NCBI RefSeq assembly: GCF_036320965.1
Contig: NC_092271.1
Coordinates: forward strand, 23,088,536 to 23,152,535
Origin: Panulirus ornatus
Taxonomy: Eukaryota > Arthropoda > Malacostraca > Decapoda > Palinuridae
DNA: 64,000 bases
Direction of reading: 5' to 3'
Each line of letters starts with the position of its first letter. Position 1 is the first letter of the stretch. The position numbers were made by a program, and so were the translations under genes. The notes under the pieces are model-generated. The model saw nothing but the letters and a program-made list of their open reading frames with translations. It had not been told where the DNA came from and did not search any database. This document shows, in pieces, positions 24,055-37,177 of this stretch.

Positions 24055-24320
24055 TGTCTCAAGGATGAATTTTCATCCCAATAAGAGATTACTCATCCCT
24101 ATGAAAAGTTTCTTGACCTTTTGGAAGTTCCCAAAGAAATAAGGTGGCCAAGCCCAACATGAAGTTTCCCCAATCCCTGTAAAAGGTTTTCAATATCCTT
24201 AAGGGCTTCTCCATCCCAGAGAGCTTCATCCTTGGGAGGTACTCATCCCCTTGAGAGATTTCCCATTCCTGTTGAAGTTGTCCCATCTCTGTGAAAAGTT
24301 CTTTGTCCCTCTAAGTCACA
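24055..24320. repeat. Degenerate tandem repeat, about 20-25 bp units
   Basis: Successive units follow a pattern like TCATCCCTATGAAAAGTTTC, CCCAATCCCTGTAAAAGG and CATCTCTGTGAAAAGTTC, about twelve times. Divergence between units is high. Confidence 0.55.
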
Positions 24321-25154
24321 TGTTTCCAACTGTGCAAACATATGTTAATGTTTACACGAATACATATATGCATACTTATGTTTCATTAACATTGATTGTG
24401 GGCTTTACAGTAAACATCCTTCTGATCAAAAGAAAAGTGTCTAAGTGTCCATTTGTTGCAAGTATGTGAATCTTATGTGCCTGATGTCAGGGTGAGACTG
24501 GGTGGCCCAGTTGTGAGCCTTTCCTTGAAATGGATACACACTTGTCAGTGATCTTTCTGTTGTCCTCACATACAGACACAGTGTATGGGTGCTTACAGTG
24601 TTTTTCAGTGTTTTTAAAAGATTTTGATCCCCATTTAGGACTAAGAATGTGAATGTAGGAAAAGCATGGTTGAATTCAGTCTGAAACTGTGTGTGTTATT
24701 TTGTTGAACTGTAAAGCTGTATCACTAATGAAATGCTTTGGGAGATCACCTCTTTACTAGATCTGAGAAAAATGTTTTACACATTCAGTTAGTTTAGGGC
24801 TTTAACACCATTGGCAACTTCCTCCAACCAGGAAATAATTTATAGATTATGCAGTTTAAAGATATGAAGGGAAGAGGTGAAAAAGATGAATGAATAAAGT
24901 ATTGTGGTTATTTATGAAGGAAGTTTATTTGAAATAAATGTGATGATTTGATTCAGGTATTGAAGAACATTTCTGCAGAATTTTGACATAATATTTGTTC
25001 ATAAGCTGGAGAACATATATTGACTTTATAGACATTTAGGATGGAAATCCTTTCTTAGTCTGATGTCACATATAATATTTCAGTGCTGTTTACTCTAGAA
25101 AGAAGGAAGGAAGAAAAAGGAGACTCATAACTAATTGGTCTTCCTTATTTTCAG

Positions 25155-25313
25155 TCTGGACCAATCAACAGGGAGGATATCTGTCGTTTGAATGACTTTC
25201 AGAGTCTGTTTGGAAAATGGCTTCTTGATCAGATCTTGGACTATGCAGCTCTTGTAGCACTTCCTTTGCCCGAGAGTTATTTGAGACAGTGTGCTGTAGA
25301 GGTCAGACTTTAA
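25155..25313 (+). CDS. Candidate alternative terminal exon of TMEM117
   Basis: The sequence CTTCCTTATTTTCAG is a good acceptor. It is followed in phase 0 by 52 open codons (SGPINREDICRLNDFQSLFG, KWLLDQILDYAALVALPLPE, SYLRQCAVEVRL) and TAA at 25311-25313. There is no ATG at its start, as expected for an internal or last exon. The phase matches the TMEM117 exon ending at 5910, so splicing to it would replace the basic tail by this sequence. Codon composition is clearly higher in GC than the flanks. A GTCAGA at 25300 could be a donor if it is internal. I do not recognise the peptide, and it could instead belong to another gene or a dead retrocopy. Confidence 0.4.
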   Translation, partial: SGPINREDICRLNDFQSLFGKWLLDQILDYAALVALPLPESYLRQCAVEVRL

Positions 25314-28300
25314 GGTCTGCTCTGAGGATCAGCCATGAAGATACCTTTAAGGCATTACTTAATTAACTTATTTCTCTGGATCTCTGAAGTATACTTCTGT
25401 TGCACCAAGGAACAAGCAAGTATTAGAGGAGTTTTAGGTAACAGATTGTTCCCTGCTAGAGTGTGTCTTTGCTTGACCCAGAAGAAAGCTGTGTCCCCTT
25501 CCCACCTCCTACATAGTTTCCAATTCCAGCACTCGCGTGTTCCCTAACCCTAACTTCTTTCCCCCTGACCACCATCAGTGCCAACGATGTCTGTTTCTAA
25601 ATTTGTTTCCATTGTATTTCATATTTGTCCTCAACAAAAACTTTAAACAGCAATGATGAATAGGCATAAATAAGAAAGCAGCAGGACAGTAGCTCTTGGT
25701 GCCCTCCCAACACCTCAGAGATGTTCTGTCCACTTGTGCATATATAGATCAGTTTTTATAGATTTTTGAATTCATTTGATGGATCTGAAATTCCTAAAAG
25801 AACCCTGAGTATTATTGAGTTTTACTTTTGCTTGGGAGGTAGGTGAATATAAACCATGCTTGGTAGATATTTTTTTAAGCGTATAGATAAACTCATTACT
25901 ACAATGAATGTTTTTCATCCCAAGTAATTGTAAGAAATTTGTTTCCCTAAGTTGGAAATAAAAAAGCAGCATGACGTTGTAGCCGTATTCCAAGTAGAAT
26001 GAATTTCTTCAGTAACGCTGTGGTCTAACGAACCTATAGGCAACCAGAATAAGTATCAAATCTCAGCTGCTTTCTTATTGTATCTGTGAACCCTGCTTAA
26101 GAATTCATGACATGGAACTCCTCTGAGGATTACTCTTTATGATAATGGATTCCTTGTTTACTGTAAAATCCTATGTTTACGTTATGACGACTTAAACATC
26201 AAGACGATGAACGCTTTACAAATGGTAGAAAGGGAACATTCTTAAGCTTGGTGAGTTTCATGTGGTGTTTTCCTATTTATTAGTGACGTTACATGATATT
26301 ATTGTCTAGCATTTTGCACAAGTGTGTTGACTGAAATGTATTGTTTTACAAGGTAAAAGAGTATGAACCAATAACATGTTACTGAAAACTTGGTTCCTGC
26401 AAAAATATTGCTTGGAAGCTCTCTTAAAAAGACCTTTGGGTAAGGTGATGAATGACAGATATTCAGTGTGACGAATTTTGAAGCCAGGGCTTATTATTTG
26501 AGATGTGTCAGATGAGACACATTATACAAGATATTATGCATTATGTGGTCCTTGCAGATAGAATAATGGACAATCAGTATGAAAACCAAGCCCTGTCTTG
26601 TGTTAAAACATTAAACATTATGTTGCAAATACATTTAACACCACTTGTGGTGAACCTTCTGAATGAATTAGTTAGACATTTAGAGAAATAAAAAGGGATA
26701 GATAATACAATAATCATAATACAGAATGAACTTTGAGTACTATTTATGGGTAAAGAATGAAGGTGTTTGCATGTCATACATACTGAATGAGGAAGTATAG
26801 ATTAGAAAGTTTATGAGTGGATGCACAACATATTGATTATTTGAGTACACTGTAGGTTTGCCCCATTGATACAAGCTCAACTCAGATCTTGCTATAATTA
26901 ATCTGTCCACTCTGCTTCAAGGATACACTTAACTCCATTGGCTTTAAGGTTGTTGGAGGGTAAAGATAAGGAGATATGTGCCATTTATTGGTTTGCCTGT
27001 GAGAGCCTCTTTTGCAAAGCATATTGGTATTTGTTTGGCCAATTGTATATCCTTTGTGTGGGGACACATGGAATGTAAACGAAACTACTTGCCATTAGAA
27101 TTTGTCTTTGAAGTGAAAAATGTTCCAGAAATCTTGAAGTGAGATTTAGTTTGGCACTGTTAGTTCAAGTTCAAATTATGAGTAAAGATGAGTATTTGTG
27201 CAAAATTATTTGTACCTATATCTGGTGTGATTTGGTGTGTTTATCACCAGCAGCAGACATCATTGTACTGCACACCTATGTTGTGTTTGTTACTTAACTA
27301 ATTGTCATTGCCTGAGCATTACAAGATGCAAAATGAAGTCTGATTGGTTTACCAGCTGGGATCACAGAGTCTTGACATGTCACCATCTGTTTCATGAAGA
27401 GAATTTTTATGCAAACCTGAAAATCCCACGACGAATGTTCTCCCATTTATACATTGGTAAGTAGACCTTCCTAGAATGGGATATTTCTGTCATATTGTAC
27501 TGTTGGTGTTTCAGATAATATTGATACATTTTATGACAAATTGAGCATGTTGACCGTGTATTCACACAAGTTTAACCACATTCATCTGTAAGTGTAGTGT
27601 AAAACAAAACTTCTTGATGTTTAAAGATTTTGAATAAAAGTGTATGAGTTATTCAAGTAACCATAAAATAAATGGTTTGATAATCAAAACTCTCGGGCTG
27701 ATAGTGGTAATTGGTTGTGATATTTATGATATCTATTGTTAGAATGATTATGTTTACATGATAAGAAAGTAGAAATTTTGTTTTTAGTTTATCTTTAGAT
27801 TATTTTTTTCAAATACTGCTAAAGTTAATGGTACAGAGGACTGTTATTCATGATGATTATTTTTTTATGCCTATTTTAATGTTGTTCATGACAGGTTGTA
27901 AAGGAAAGTAGTTTTGGTCCTCTGACAATAATCATCCTCTCCCTTTCATTTGTTTTTGTTTTTTTAAATGACAAGTTCAGACCAGCGTCATCAATCCTTT
28001 CATGTATTTCAACAGCCTTAACATAGATATGCTGTTGGATATTGTTTTACAATTTTTGACATACAGACTATGAAATGTAAACAGTGAATGAAGAAAGTCT
28101 CAAAACTAGTTCAGCTTAGATTTTACTATAGATCTTTAATGAGAGCTGAGATTTATGCAACAGATAAAGCACTGCTGTACTTATTACGGACAGGTGGGTA
28201 ACACCAGACTCCTGGTTTGGCTGAAATCTTCATAGACCACAATCTTTAAGTTCACATTTGACCAATGACCTCCATCCTCACCTTAACTTTCCACTTCAGC

Positions 28301-30685
28301 CTTCCTCATAAAATCCCACAGTAGCCTTTAATCCCCAATATGTAAATGACCAATCAACCTCAGTTGATATGATCTAATATTGGCCAAATATGATCTAATA
28401 TTGGCCAGTCACTTGTCACATACAGATGAATTATTAAAAGTAATGTTTGATTGACGCTTTTCTTTACGTTGTTTTTAAATGTAGTCTTTCCTGTGCTGAC
28501 TGGAAGTGGCCTTTTTATGTCATGTCTTGTGTTCATTGTTACCTTTAGCCAATCTGATCTCATCTTGGATATATGGAGGCACTCCTAGCAAGATATTTCT
28601 TTATCCAATTAGATCACTTTTAAAGATACCAAGCTCATCTTTTTTGAGGGGGAATTTTGCTTTACGCATCTGAATCTGTTACATAATGAGTCATGTACCA
28701 TTATGCCTCCACTCAGTCAGTATTCTACCTTTTCTTCAATACATTCACCACCCTTTATGTATTGCTCATTATGCTTTACACTTCACAGCTCTATCTGATA
28801 CAGTTTGTCTCATCACAACCCATTTACAAATCCAGTAACGAATACATTACAATATATCCACAAATGTGCATAGTTAGTATAGAAATCTTATTTCAGTTGT
28901 AGATACAATGTTATGTTAATGACTGGTTTATGCGACAGATTTGATTGTCACACATACAGGTAATGAAAGCAGATATGTTCTTGCACAGTTTTAGTGTGAT
29001 GCCTGTTCACAGTGGCTGGGTGTACTACCCTCCTATAAGGTACTTCACCTGTGTCAAGTGTAAGGTATTAAAGATTGTACTTGGAAGTTCTCTGTGACTG
29101 CTGTTGAGGAAACATTAGGAAGTTGTTATTGCTTATCCAGATTACTTAATCTGTGAATATATCAAGGTTATAGGTCAGGTCCTGGAAGAAATATAACTTG
29201 TGATTGGTCAGGAGTAATTGGTCTGGATTTTGTTTCTTTTTTTAGGTCATTTGGAAACTTTTGAGGATTTGATATAATGCAGTTTTCACTTTGTGGCTGA
29301 TTGATTTATTCTTGATACTTAGGCCAGAAAAGTCCTTCGATCATACATCAAGAAGCAACAGATACCTCAAAAATTATTCTAAAAACAAATTCCACAAATT
29401 TAGTTGATACAAATTATATTGTGAACTTAATTTACTCTAGAATATTTTTACTGTACTCCTCTGATCAGTTTCTGTAAAGATTGATAAAGCTTTGTATATC
29501 TGTCATGCAAATGTGATGATCAATAATGTTAGAGAAAAAGAAATTTGGATTTCCTTCATTTCTAAGCCATACTTCTACTTAGCAATACTGGAAACACATT
29601 ATTCTTTCCTAATAGGATGACATTGATTCAATCAACAAGCTTCTTGTATGTAGATGACCATGGATAATTCTTAACAGGAAATAGAAGCAAAATGGAGGAC
29701 TAACATTATTGTCCAGCCAACAGACCCCACTTTCAAAACATTGCAGTAGTAGATTTGGGACCTTGACTCAGGTAGTAACTTAGAGAACCAAACAAATGAT
29801 GAGGACAAAAGAACTGAAAAATAGGCCTTGTTTTATATTTACTTGAAAGGAGTTATGTATGGAATGCAGTAATTCCTTTATCTTGTCAACAAAAAGTTAT
29901 TAAGGAGTGGACGAAGAGTTTCTATCTAACCAGTCACAAGTTAAGATTTTACTTCCAGTTTGTAATATCTGGTTATTCTGTGTAATGATATATAATCAAA
30001 TGTGACGTGTCTTCACTGCAGTGGTTGAGATAAGCCTATGCTTTGTATGACTAACACTCCTGCATATTGTAAGAGAAGCAAGAGCCTTATGACTGTTGAA
30101 TCCCTATAATGGCCTTAACCTTGAGGAATTCACTATTAAAATCATTCATACTTTCTGCAAGCTAAATTAGAAATCTGAAGCTTTTGTTGATTCTAAAGTC
30201 CTATCTTATAAACCATGATCCCTTGTGAACTTTATTTCAATCTCTTAAAGTTTTGGAACATCAATTTTAAAGAAGCCAAAAGCTTTAGATCTGAATCCAT
30301 TATTAAGCATAAAAGGACCAAGCTCAACAGTTGTAAATGTAACCTTTCCTCACCTCTAAGCCTAAAGGGAAAGACCAGTAAGGCTCTGTTTCCTGTGTTA
30401 GGAGTTGGAGAAGTAATCTCTCACATTGAGTGGCAGATCCCGTCACGTATACTACTATAAGTGTCATGTTGTGAGTAAAATAATTAACAAATAAGAAGAA
30501 AAAAGTGCTTTACCATTTCTCATGTTGTGTTAATTTCTTGTAGGAAGTCTTCTTGGTTTCTTGTTTCGAGCAGATTCCAATTGTATGTTTTACATATCTA
30601 AACTTACATACGTTTTTAAGAGTATAAGATATTGTTATTATATGTTTCACAAATTACCATGCATTTCATTTTATGTTTCCTGTTG

Positions 30686-30688
<3 letters not shown>

Positions 30689-30762
<74 letters not shown>
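30689..30762. repeat. (AT)n microsatellite
   Basis: A perfect AT run of about 74 bp. Confidence 0.95.
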
Positions 30763-30764
<2 letters not shown>

Positions 30765-33654
30765 ATTGGTAATTGATTTAAGGTTTGTGAATTGAATTGT
30801 ATTAGAAAGCACTTTTAAACTTCTTGTATGTAAATGTAACCAAGCAAGCATTTATGGCCACTTTTGCCATTTTGTATACTAAAGATAAGGTTTACCTGTA
30901 GACTAAAGATGATGCAAATTTCCTGGATGCATGATGCCTGGTTGATGTGATGATGTTAAGGATTTGTTTTGATTTGACATGCCTTCACCATCCGCCACAC
31001 TTAACACGTGTGGTCAGAATGAGAGGTTGCAAAGTGCCAGGCCAGACACTTCAGCCTACAGTGCTAATGACCTATTTTATATACGAATCATATTTAAAGA
31101 GTGCATTGATTTGTGTGTCCTCTCACAACTATACTGTTGGAATATTTCCAGAATATTGCCGAGAAGACAGAATATGACTGGAGCTTCCTGTTAAGTAAAT
31201 AAGCTGTTGACACTTTTGGAGATTTCCATCACTGCCACAGTTGCCAACATGAAGATGTCAACAAACAAAAGTGCATCAATAAATTATAGTTATTTTCATC
31301 AGTAATTCAGGTAGGCAAGTTGCTGAAGAGATGATTATTAACAACTGGTATTCAGAGTAGCTCGATTTATGATGAGTGTTGGCACAAGGCAGGAGTAAAG
31401 AGAGTAGCATAGAGTGAAACCTTGCGGGTTTTTTCACGTCCCTAATGTAACCTATTTTCTAACATAGTGGTAATAGCAGACCACACACACCCAGGCATCA
31501 CTGTGTTTGGGATTAAGAAATTAGTCACAAGAGAAGATAAGCAAAAGAGCCGTAATTCATTGAAGAATTTATGACTATTTCTTTTCAGTATAGCTTGTAG
31601 CATTTTTACTGTCCTCTTGTCTTGCTGTTGTGGCCACCCTTGTGTACACCAGAGTCAATATATTTTGTGGAGGAATGCTTTCTAGTTTTATTATTCTCCT
31701 TTTTTCACAGCTGCTGCCACCACTTCATGAGAGCATTCATTATTCATGAATGTTAAGCATATGGTAAATACATCAGAAGTGTAGATAGAAGCAAATGCAT
31801 CATGAAGACTCCTTAGGTAAGAGCCCAGCAGAAAGTGAGGAAACTGCCCAATTTTAGATCAGGATATAGTAACAGACAATGTGAACTTTGCATTAGCTTG
31901 ATGGCAGAACATTTGTATTGTTTGTCAGATAAGTTTACTTGCTGTTAATTGTCTCAATCTCAAGTACACTGAAATATTTTGTCGCCAAATGCTCAACAAT
32001 GGTTATTTTGCTAATATATCAGCACTGGTGGGTCAAATGGTACTTATTCCAGTATCTTTATTCTTTCTTGTGCCACTTTATTATTGACTTTTAGAAAAAT
32101 TGTTTGCATATAACGAGATTCATACAGATATTATTTGGTATGAATGAAAAGGATTTTCACTCCTCCAAGTGCAGCAGGAGTTGTGAGAGAGCTCTTCCCC
32201 ATCACAGTCTTGAAGTGCAAGGAAAAGTTGACTCAAAATGCTGTCACATCAACATTGCACAAGTCTTAAATGGAGGAAGAGGGCAACGCCCCTCTGCCAT
32301 AACCCACTTCATTGTGTAATCCATGTTTGAAAATGTTGAATAATTAGCACAAAAGATCCATTGATAACTGCAGCAGCAGCCTACCAAGCGACCCACCTTT
32401 GCTGACTTATCAACATATGTTGGTAAAGCAACAACATTGTGGTTTGGAGCACATTAGTGAAAATCATACACAGTTAGTATCATGTAAATCTCATTTGGTA
32501 TGAGAAATGCAACGTATGGATAGTTTATGATGAATTATGTATTGACAAATAGCTGATGCATTTATATTTTTTACAAGTGAGAGCAACTGTGTGTCTAGCA
32601 CCTTCCTGGTCCTATCTATAAGAGAGACGGACGGACGTCCTGTTATAATGTAGATATAATGTGACAAGTGATCATCATTATTACCTGGCACTGTAAAGGG
32701 ATTTAAAGAGGTAGGGGCAGGTCAGATGCCACCATATATGATCCACCAGGGAACATAACCTGTATGGGTTGGGTTGAATGACCCTAGCATATTATGATGT
32801 CGGGCGTCGTCAGTTTAATGATCTAATGACTCCAGAATTTCCCCTAGTGTTTTATTCGGTTTTGCCATGAGTCATGTTCATCTTTTTTTTGTGTGTGAGA
32901 ATCCAAATTTTTCGTCATTACAAATTTTAGTTAAAAGTATTGTTTCTCTCTTTTTTTTTTAGTTATGATATATTCGTAGATGTAATCGGACGCATATGTA
33001 ATTCAAATATGTATTTCTTCCATACTAAACTGAGATAAGTTACAGTGCTTTTACGTAGCTCGAAACTCATTTGGAGTTGTTCGTGTTTTAGTTCCACTGA
33101 ATAATACGGATGTGAAAGGCTTCTGTTTCTGTAGGTAGTCACTGTATCGTTTCCAGATTTTTTTTTTCTCTTATCTTTTTCTGTGACTTTTTCTTTTTAA
33201 TTGTAACACTGCAAATTTACCTATTTGGGATTTACGATATACTCCGTGAGCTGCTTGCCATAGATGACAAGGCTTTTGCAATCGTAAGGGAAGGTCAGAG
33301 TAACTCAAGGTTTTCACTTCTTTGCCATGCACTTGTGAAAACTGTGGGTTGTATTGCACGTACTGGGAGAGAGTTCTAGTAAAGACAGTAGATGAATGGA
33401 ATGTTAAAGATGTTTGATGGAGTGGGCGGAGTCTAGCTGACCATCGAGCACAAGGTCTGGATGAACTGAGTTAGACGCGAGGTGAATAATAGGTAATAGA
33501 ATATGTACATGTCATGAGGGAGCCGACGATGAAAGCAGCGATTACGATAATTTCACAACAAATATTGGTGATTGCCTGAGTCGCCTTTGATGCTGCTGGT
33601 ATGATTACGCTTTGCTTATTTGCTTCCTGAGCTTTCATATTGCATGACGTCGTA

Positions 33655-33965
33655 GATCTCTCGCGTACGACCCCTAATTAGCACGAAGATACAACCCTTG
33701 AGTAAGATGGTGCGACCCTAAAGCACGAAGGTACGACCCTTAAATCACGAATGTGCACAATCGGCCGGCACTTTGGTGTGAAGCCATAGCTAGTACATTA
33801 TACCCAAGGGTCGTACTTGTTGCTGCTTAAGGCTCACTTGAAGCGTAAGGTTGTATAACCATTCGAAAAGAAGTAACATCTTCCTTAAGAGCTCAAGATG
33901 ATCATAACTACTTACAAACACTTATTAGATTCGAGTCCCGTCTATCAAGGGTCGTGCTCAATAAG
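33655..33965. repeat. Foldback minisatellite element, decayed copy
   Basis: Left-hand units on the minus orientation (GCACGAAGGTACGACCC and relatives, 33,665-33,755) are followed by a spacer, then plus-orientation units (TACCCAAGGGTCGTAC at 33,801-33,816 and ATCAAGGGTCGTGCTCAA near 33,943). The motif is that of the array at 44.1 kb. Confidence 0.6.
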
Positions 33966-34395
33966 TTAAAAACTTCCTGAAAACTTTTCGTTCATTTGTT
34001 ACGAATAACCACGATCAAATGATTCACCTTGGTAACAAGTCTTAGTTATTCATGTCTGGGACTTTTATTACCATTTCTTTTTGGATAAACATGATATTAG
34101 GTAGTACGCCTTCCTTTCATCCCAGGCATGCTGTCTTCTAGGGTAAAGTAAAATGTTCAGTCGATGAACGTTGGAGAGAGTTGGCAGCCAAACGTGCCAG
34201 CGTTGCATACAACCGCGTGGCTGGTTCGTTAAGTTGCCCCTCGGGCTCTTCCTGTCTTGCGGCTGGCAAAGCCTATGGGACCAGGTGTTGGCGGGGGTAA
34301 CTCCGCTTCTCACGTGCCAGTAACATACTTCTCGTTTTCGGAGGCGACTTGATAACGAACGCAATCCCGTCCGGGCTTCCTACCCGTGTCGTTTG

Positions 34396-34397
<2 letters not shown>

Positions 34398-34475
<78 letters not shown>
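34398..34475. repeat. (TC)n microsatellite
   Basis: A perfect TC run of about 78 bp. Confidence 0.95.
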
Positions 34476-34477
<2 letters not shown>

Positions 34478-35503
34478 CAAGGGAGGGGGTGTCCTTCCGT
34501 CTTGCGAGTGGCCACGACCGACTCGCATGAACCAAGGGTCGATCTTATCCAATCTTGACTCCTCCTCCGGCTGCCAGGGAAAGGAATATCGATGTGTTCA
34601 AGATCAATAGGTTATTCCTTCTTTCCTTCTTCCCTCCCTCGCTGGCTCCTTTCTCCACCCCTCCCAGTAATGACCATACCGTCTCCAGCGCTTCGAACTT
34701 TCAACTCACAACTTTGAGTTATTAACTTCCACCGTTTAACAAACAAGTCTGTCGACTACAGAAACGCCGTCGCGTATTTTCTTCCTTTCCCACACAAACA
34801 TGAAGTTATCATACCAATATTTGGATGCTGTTCATTCTCTTCTTGCCGTAAGAACGTACATTATGGTCAAATGGGTCACATATCGCCAAGTAAGAGTGGT
34901 AATGAAAAGTAAACGATCTAGTAGGATTCATGGAGGTGAATCGCTGAGTGTTGGTGGTGGGTAGTGTCGACGCTTGGCCATGAGATGGCACTGTTATCAG
35001 TCGGTCTCGTCTTCCTAGTGATTACAGTCCCAAATGTCAGGCTTAACAGGCATTTGTCGCTTATTGTAGCCACTGCCGCCTGCGTCGGTGATCAAGAGTG
35101 AGTTAGTTCATAACATAAGGTAAGTTAGGTTGGGTTGAATTAGGTCGGCACGACTCTTGTTTACGTAGACGCGCTCGGCCGGACCAGGAACTGGCTGGTG
35201 GTCAGTTCATCTTAGACCATTCGTAAAATGTTCTTGTTTACGTGTGGGGGGGGAAAAGATATACTCATTAGATTTTCATCTTATTAGAACACTTCTGAAT
35301 GAATATTTTCAATGCAAATCGCCTTTGAAATCAGTTATTTTCCCCATAGTTTGACTGGCATGTAGGAAAACCAGATTTATTTATAGTGAAGAATATAGGA
35401 TAGCCTTGGAATACCTTCAATATAATACGTTTTCTGTTGCAATATGGAATCGAGTCTCCTGGGGAGTGGAAATCTAATTGTTGGAACCCTCCATATTTGG
35501 CGT

Positions 35504-35505
<2 letters not shown>

Positions 35506-35561
<56 letters not shown>
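35506..35561. repeat. (TC)n microsatellite
   Basis: A perfect TC run of about 56 bp. Confidence 0.95.
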
Positions 35562-35563
<2 letters not shown>

Positions 35564-35924
35564 TCTATAAAGGAAAGTAATTAAAGAGGCAAGGTGAGGA
35601 AAAAATGGCACTGTTCCCTGGCACGATTCTCCACGTTCAGAAAACGTACACACGTTTACAGGAAATACAGAAGGTAAAGCGATGGTGTCATTTAGACCAG
35701 ATGGTAAACACATCGGGGAATTAGTCCAAGCACGCACTGTGGTCGTCAGGAAGGAGAGATAATTGCCATAACTGGCTAATTATCTTGTTAAGCGCAGGGG
35801 GTTGTGGGGGTGTCTGGCGTGTAACTGACCAGGAAGTAAGCACCTGGCAACCCGACTCCCTACTGACTCCACGGCAGCTGCAAGATCTACCTCCCTCCTC
35901 CTCCTCCTCCTTTCCTGTCCCGCC

Positions 35925-36310
35925 ATGAACCAATCAGCTCGTCAGTTTGTCTCCTCCTATCCTCTGGTCAGCCAATGAACATGCCTCCTCGTAAGGTATT
36001 CCCCGCTCCCCATTACTCGGCCAATCGTAGAGCCTATGATGACCCCCGTCATCACACTTGACCCCCTCACCAGCCAATAATGAACGTGCATCATCACCCA
36101 GTGAACGCGCTTACTCATGTACCACCATCAGCGAATGACTGCGCTTCTCCGTGTGAACCGCCAGCGAATGAACGCCTTTCCCTCGTGTCCCACTCATCAG
36201 CCAATCACGTCGTATCGCTCTTAGCCTATCAGATGATGTGCCGCACTCATTAGCCAATCACGTTGCTTCCTCCTATCGCTCTTAGCCTATCAAATGATGT
36301 GCCGCATATC
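35925..36310 (+). repeat. Tandem array of CCAAT-box units
   Basis: Six CCAAT pentamers stand on the plus strand at 35930, 35972, 36021, 36074, 36201 and 36254. All are in the same orientation and mostly 42-53 bp apart. Two decayed units (GCGAAT at 36131 and 36174) fill the gap. Flanks such as AACCAATCAG and CAGCCAATCACG resemble the extended NF-Y site. The last two units are a clear duplication (CGCTCTTAGCCTATC, ATGATGTGCCGCA). No gene start could be tied to it. Confidence 0.6.
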
Positions 36311-36584
36311 TTGAATGGGATTTGAGTCCTGGTACCACGATCGTTAACCACATCAACACGTCACGCGTCAGTCGAGGCTTGTGCTGTGGACGCTACGCGT
36401 CAAATATAATCATCAGAGTTCTCATCGCTGCTCACATTTCGTAAAGGTCGGCAGGCATTAATTTCAATATCGCCCCAACCCCGCCCGCCTATGATGTTAC
36501 TGTAGACCAAACAGATGTACAAACGGCGCAAGAATTGAACTGGCGACTTCTGTAGCAAAGGTTGGCCTTTGCAGCTTCATAACC

Positions 36585-36700
36585 GACCCTTGAGCATGAC
36601 GGTCCGGCCCTTATAAAGGCACGATGACCCGGCCTTTGACGTGTGACCTCTGTAAGCCCAGGATCGCGCCCTTGTAATCCAAGGGGTTGAAATAAAAAGA
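36585..36700. repeat. Foldback minisatellite element, decayed copy
   Basis: The units CGACCCTTGAGCATGACGG and CGGCCCTTATAAAGGCACGA, then a spacer with TTTGACGTGTGACCTCTG and GTAATCCAAGGGG, recall the organisation at 44 kb and 55 kb. Confidence 0.45.
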
Positions 36701-37098
36701 CATCTCACCCGTCAGACCCAAATCTTAATAACGGCGATATACACACACACAGACCACCACAGCCCTGTAACCTTTCATGCGGAACCGTACATATTTCAAA
36801 CCATCGAGAACGGCAATGTGGTCCTGTGGTATTTCCCAGCGTCCGAAATATCATCGGTGCCTCCGATGAATATTACACCATCAGGCGAGCGATGTGTATC
36901 ACGCCCCAACCCACTCGCCCGCCCGCCCGCCGCTGCAGGGGAGGGAGGTTGGCGGGAGGGAGTTTCCCCCTCTCTCAAGACGCCGTGAGCCAAATCGACC
37001 GATCATCACCCGGATGGTGGTTGGCCATTTTCAAACGTGCGTCCGTTAATCTAAAAAAGACATTTAGAAATCCTCTTAAGAAATCATTACTTATGGGA

Positions 37099-37100
<2 letters not shown>

Positions 37101-37174
<74 letters not shown>
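37101..37174. repeat. (AT)n followed by T-run
   Basis: An AT run (37,101-37,137) passes into about 37 T. On the minus strand this is an A-rich then TA-rich tail directly after the 3' end of the LINE. Confidence 0.9.

Positions 37175-37177
<3 letters not shown>

Larger units (their letters stand above)
21920..33600. other. AT-rich region with no confident gene
   Basis: Apart from the possible exon at 25155 and repeats at 24055 and 30689, I see only short open frames of AT-rich composition without motifs. A G-run lies at 23,371-23,382. Microsatellites are rare compared with the sequence to the right of 33.6 kb. Confidence 0.6.
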
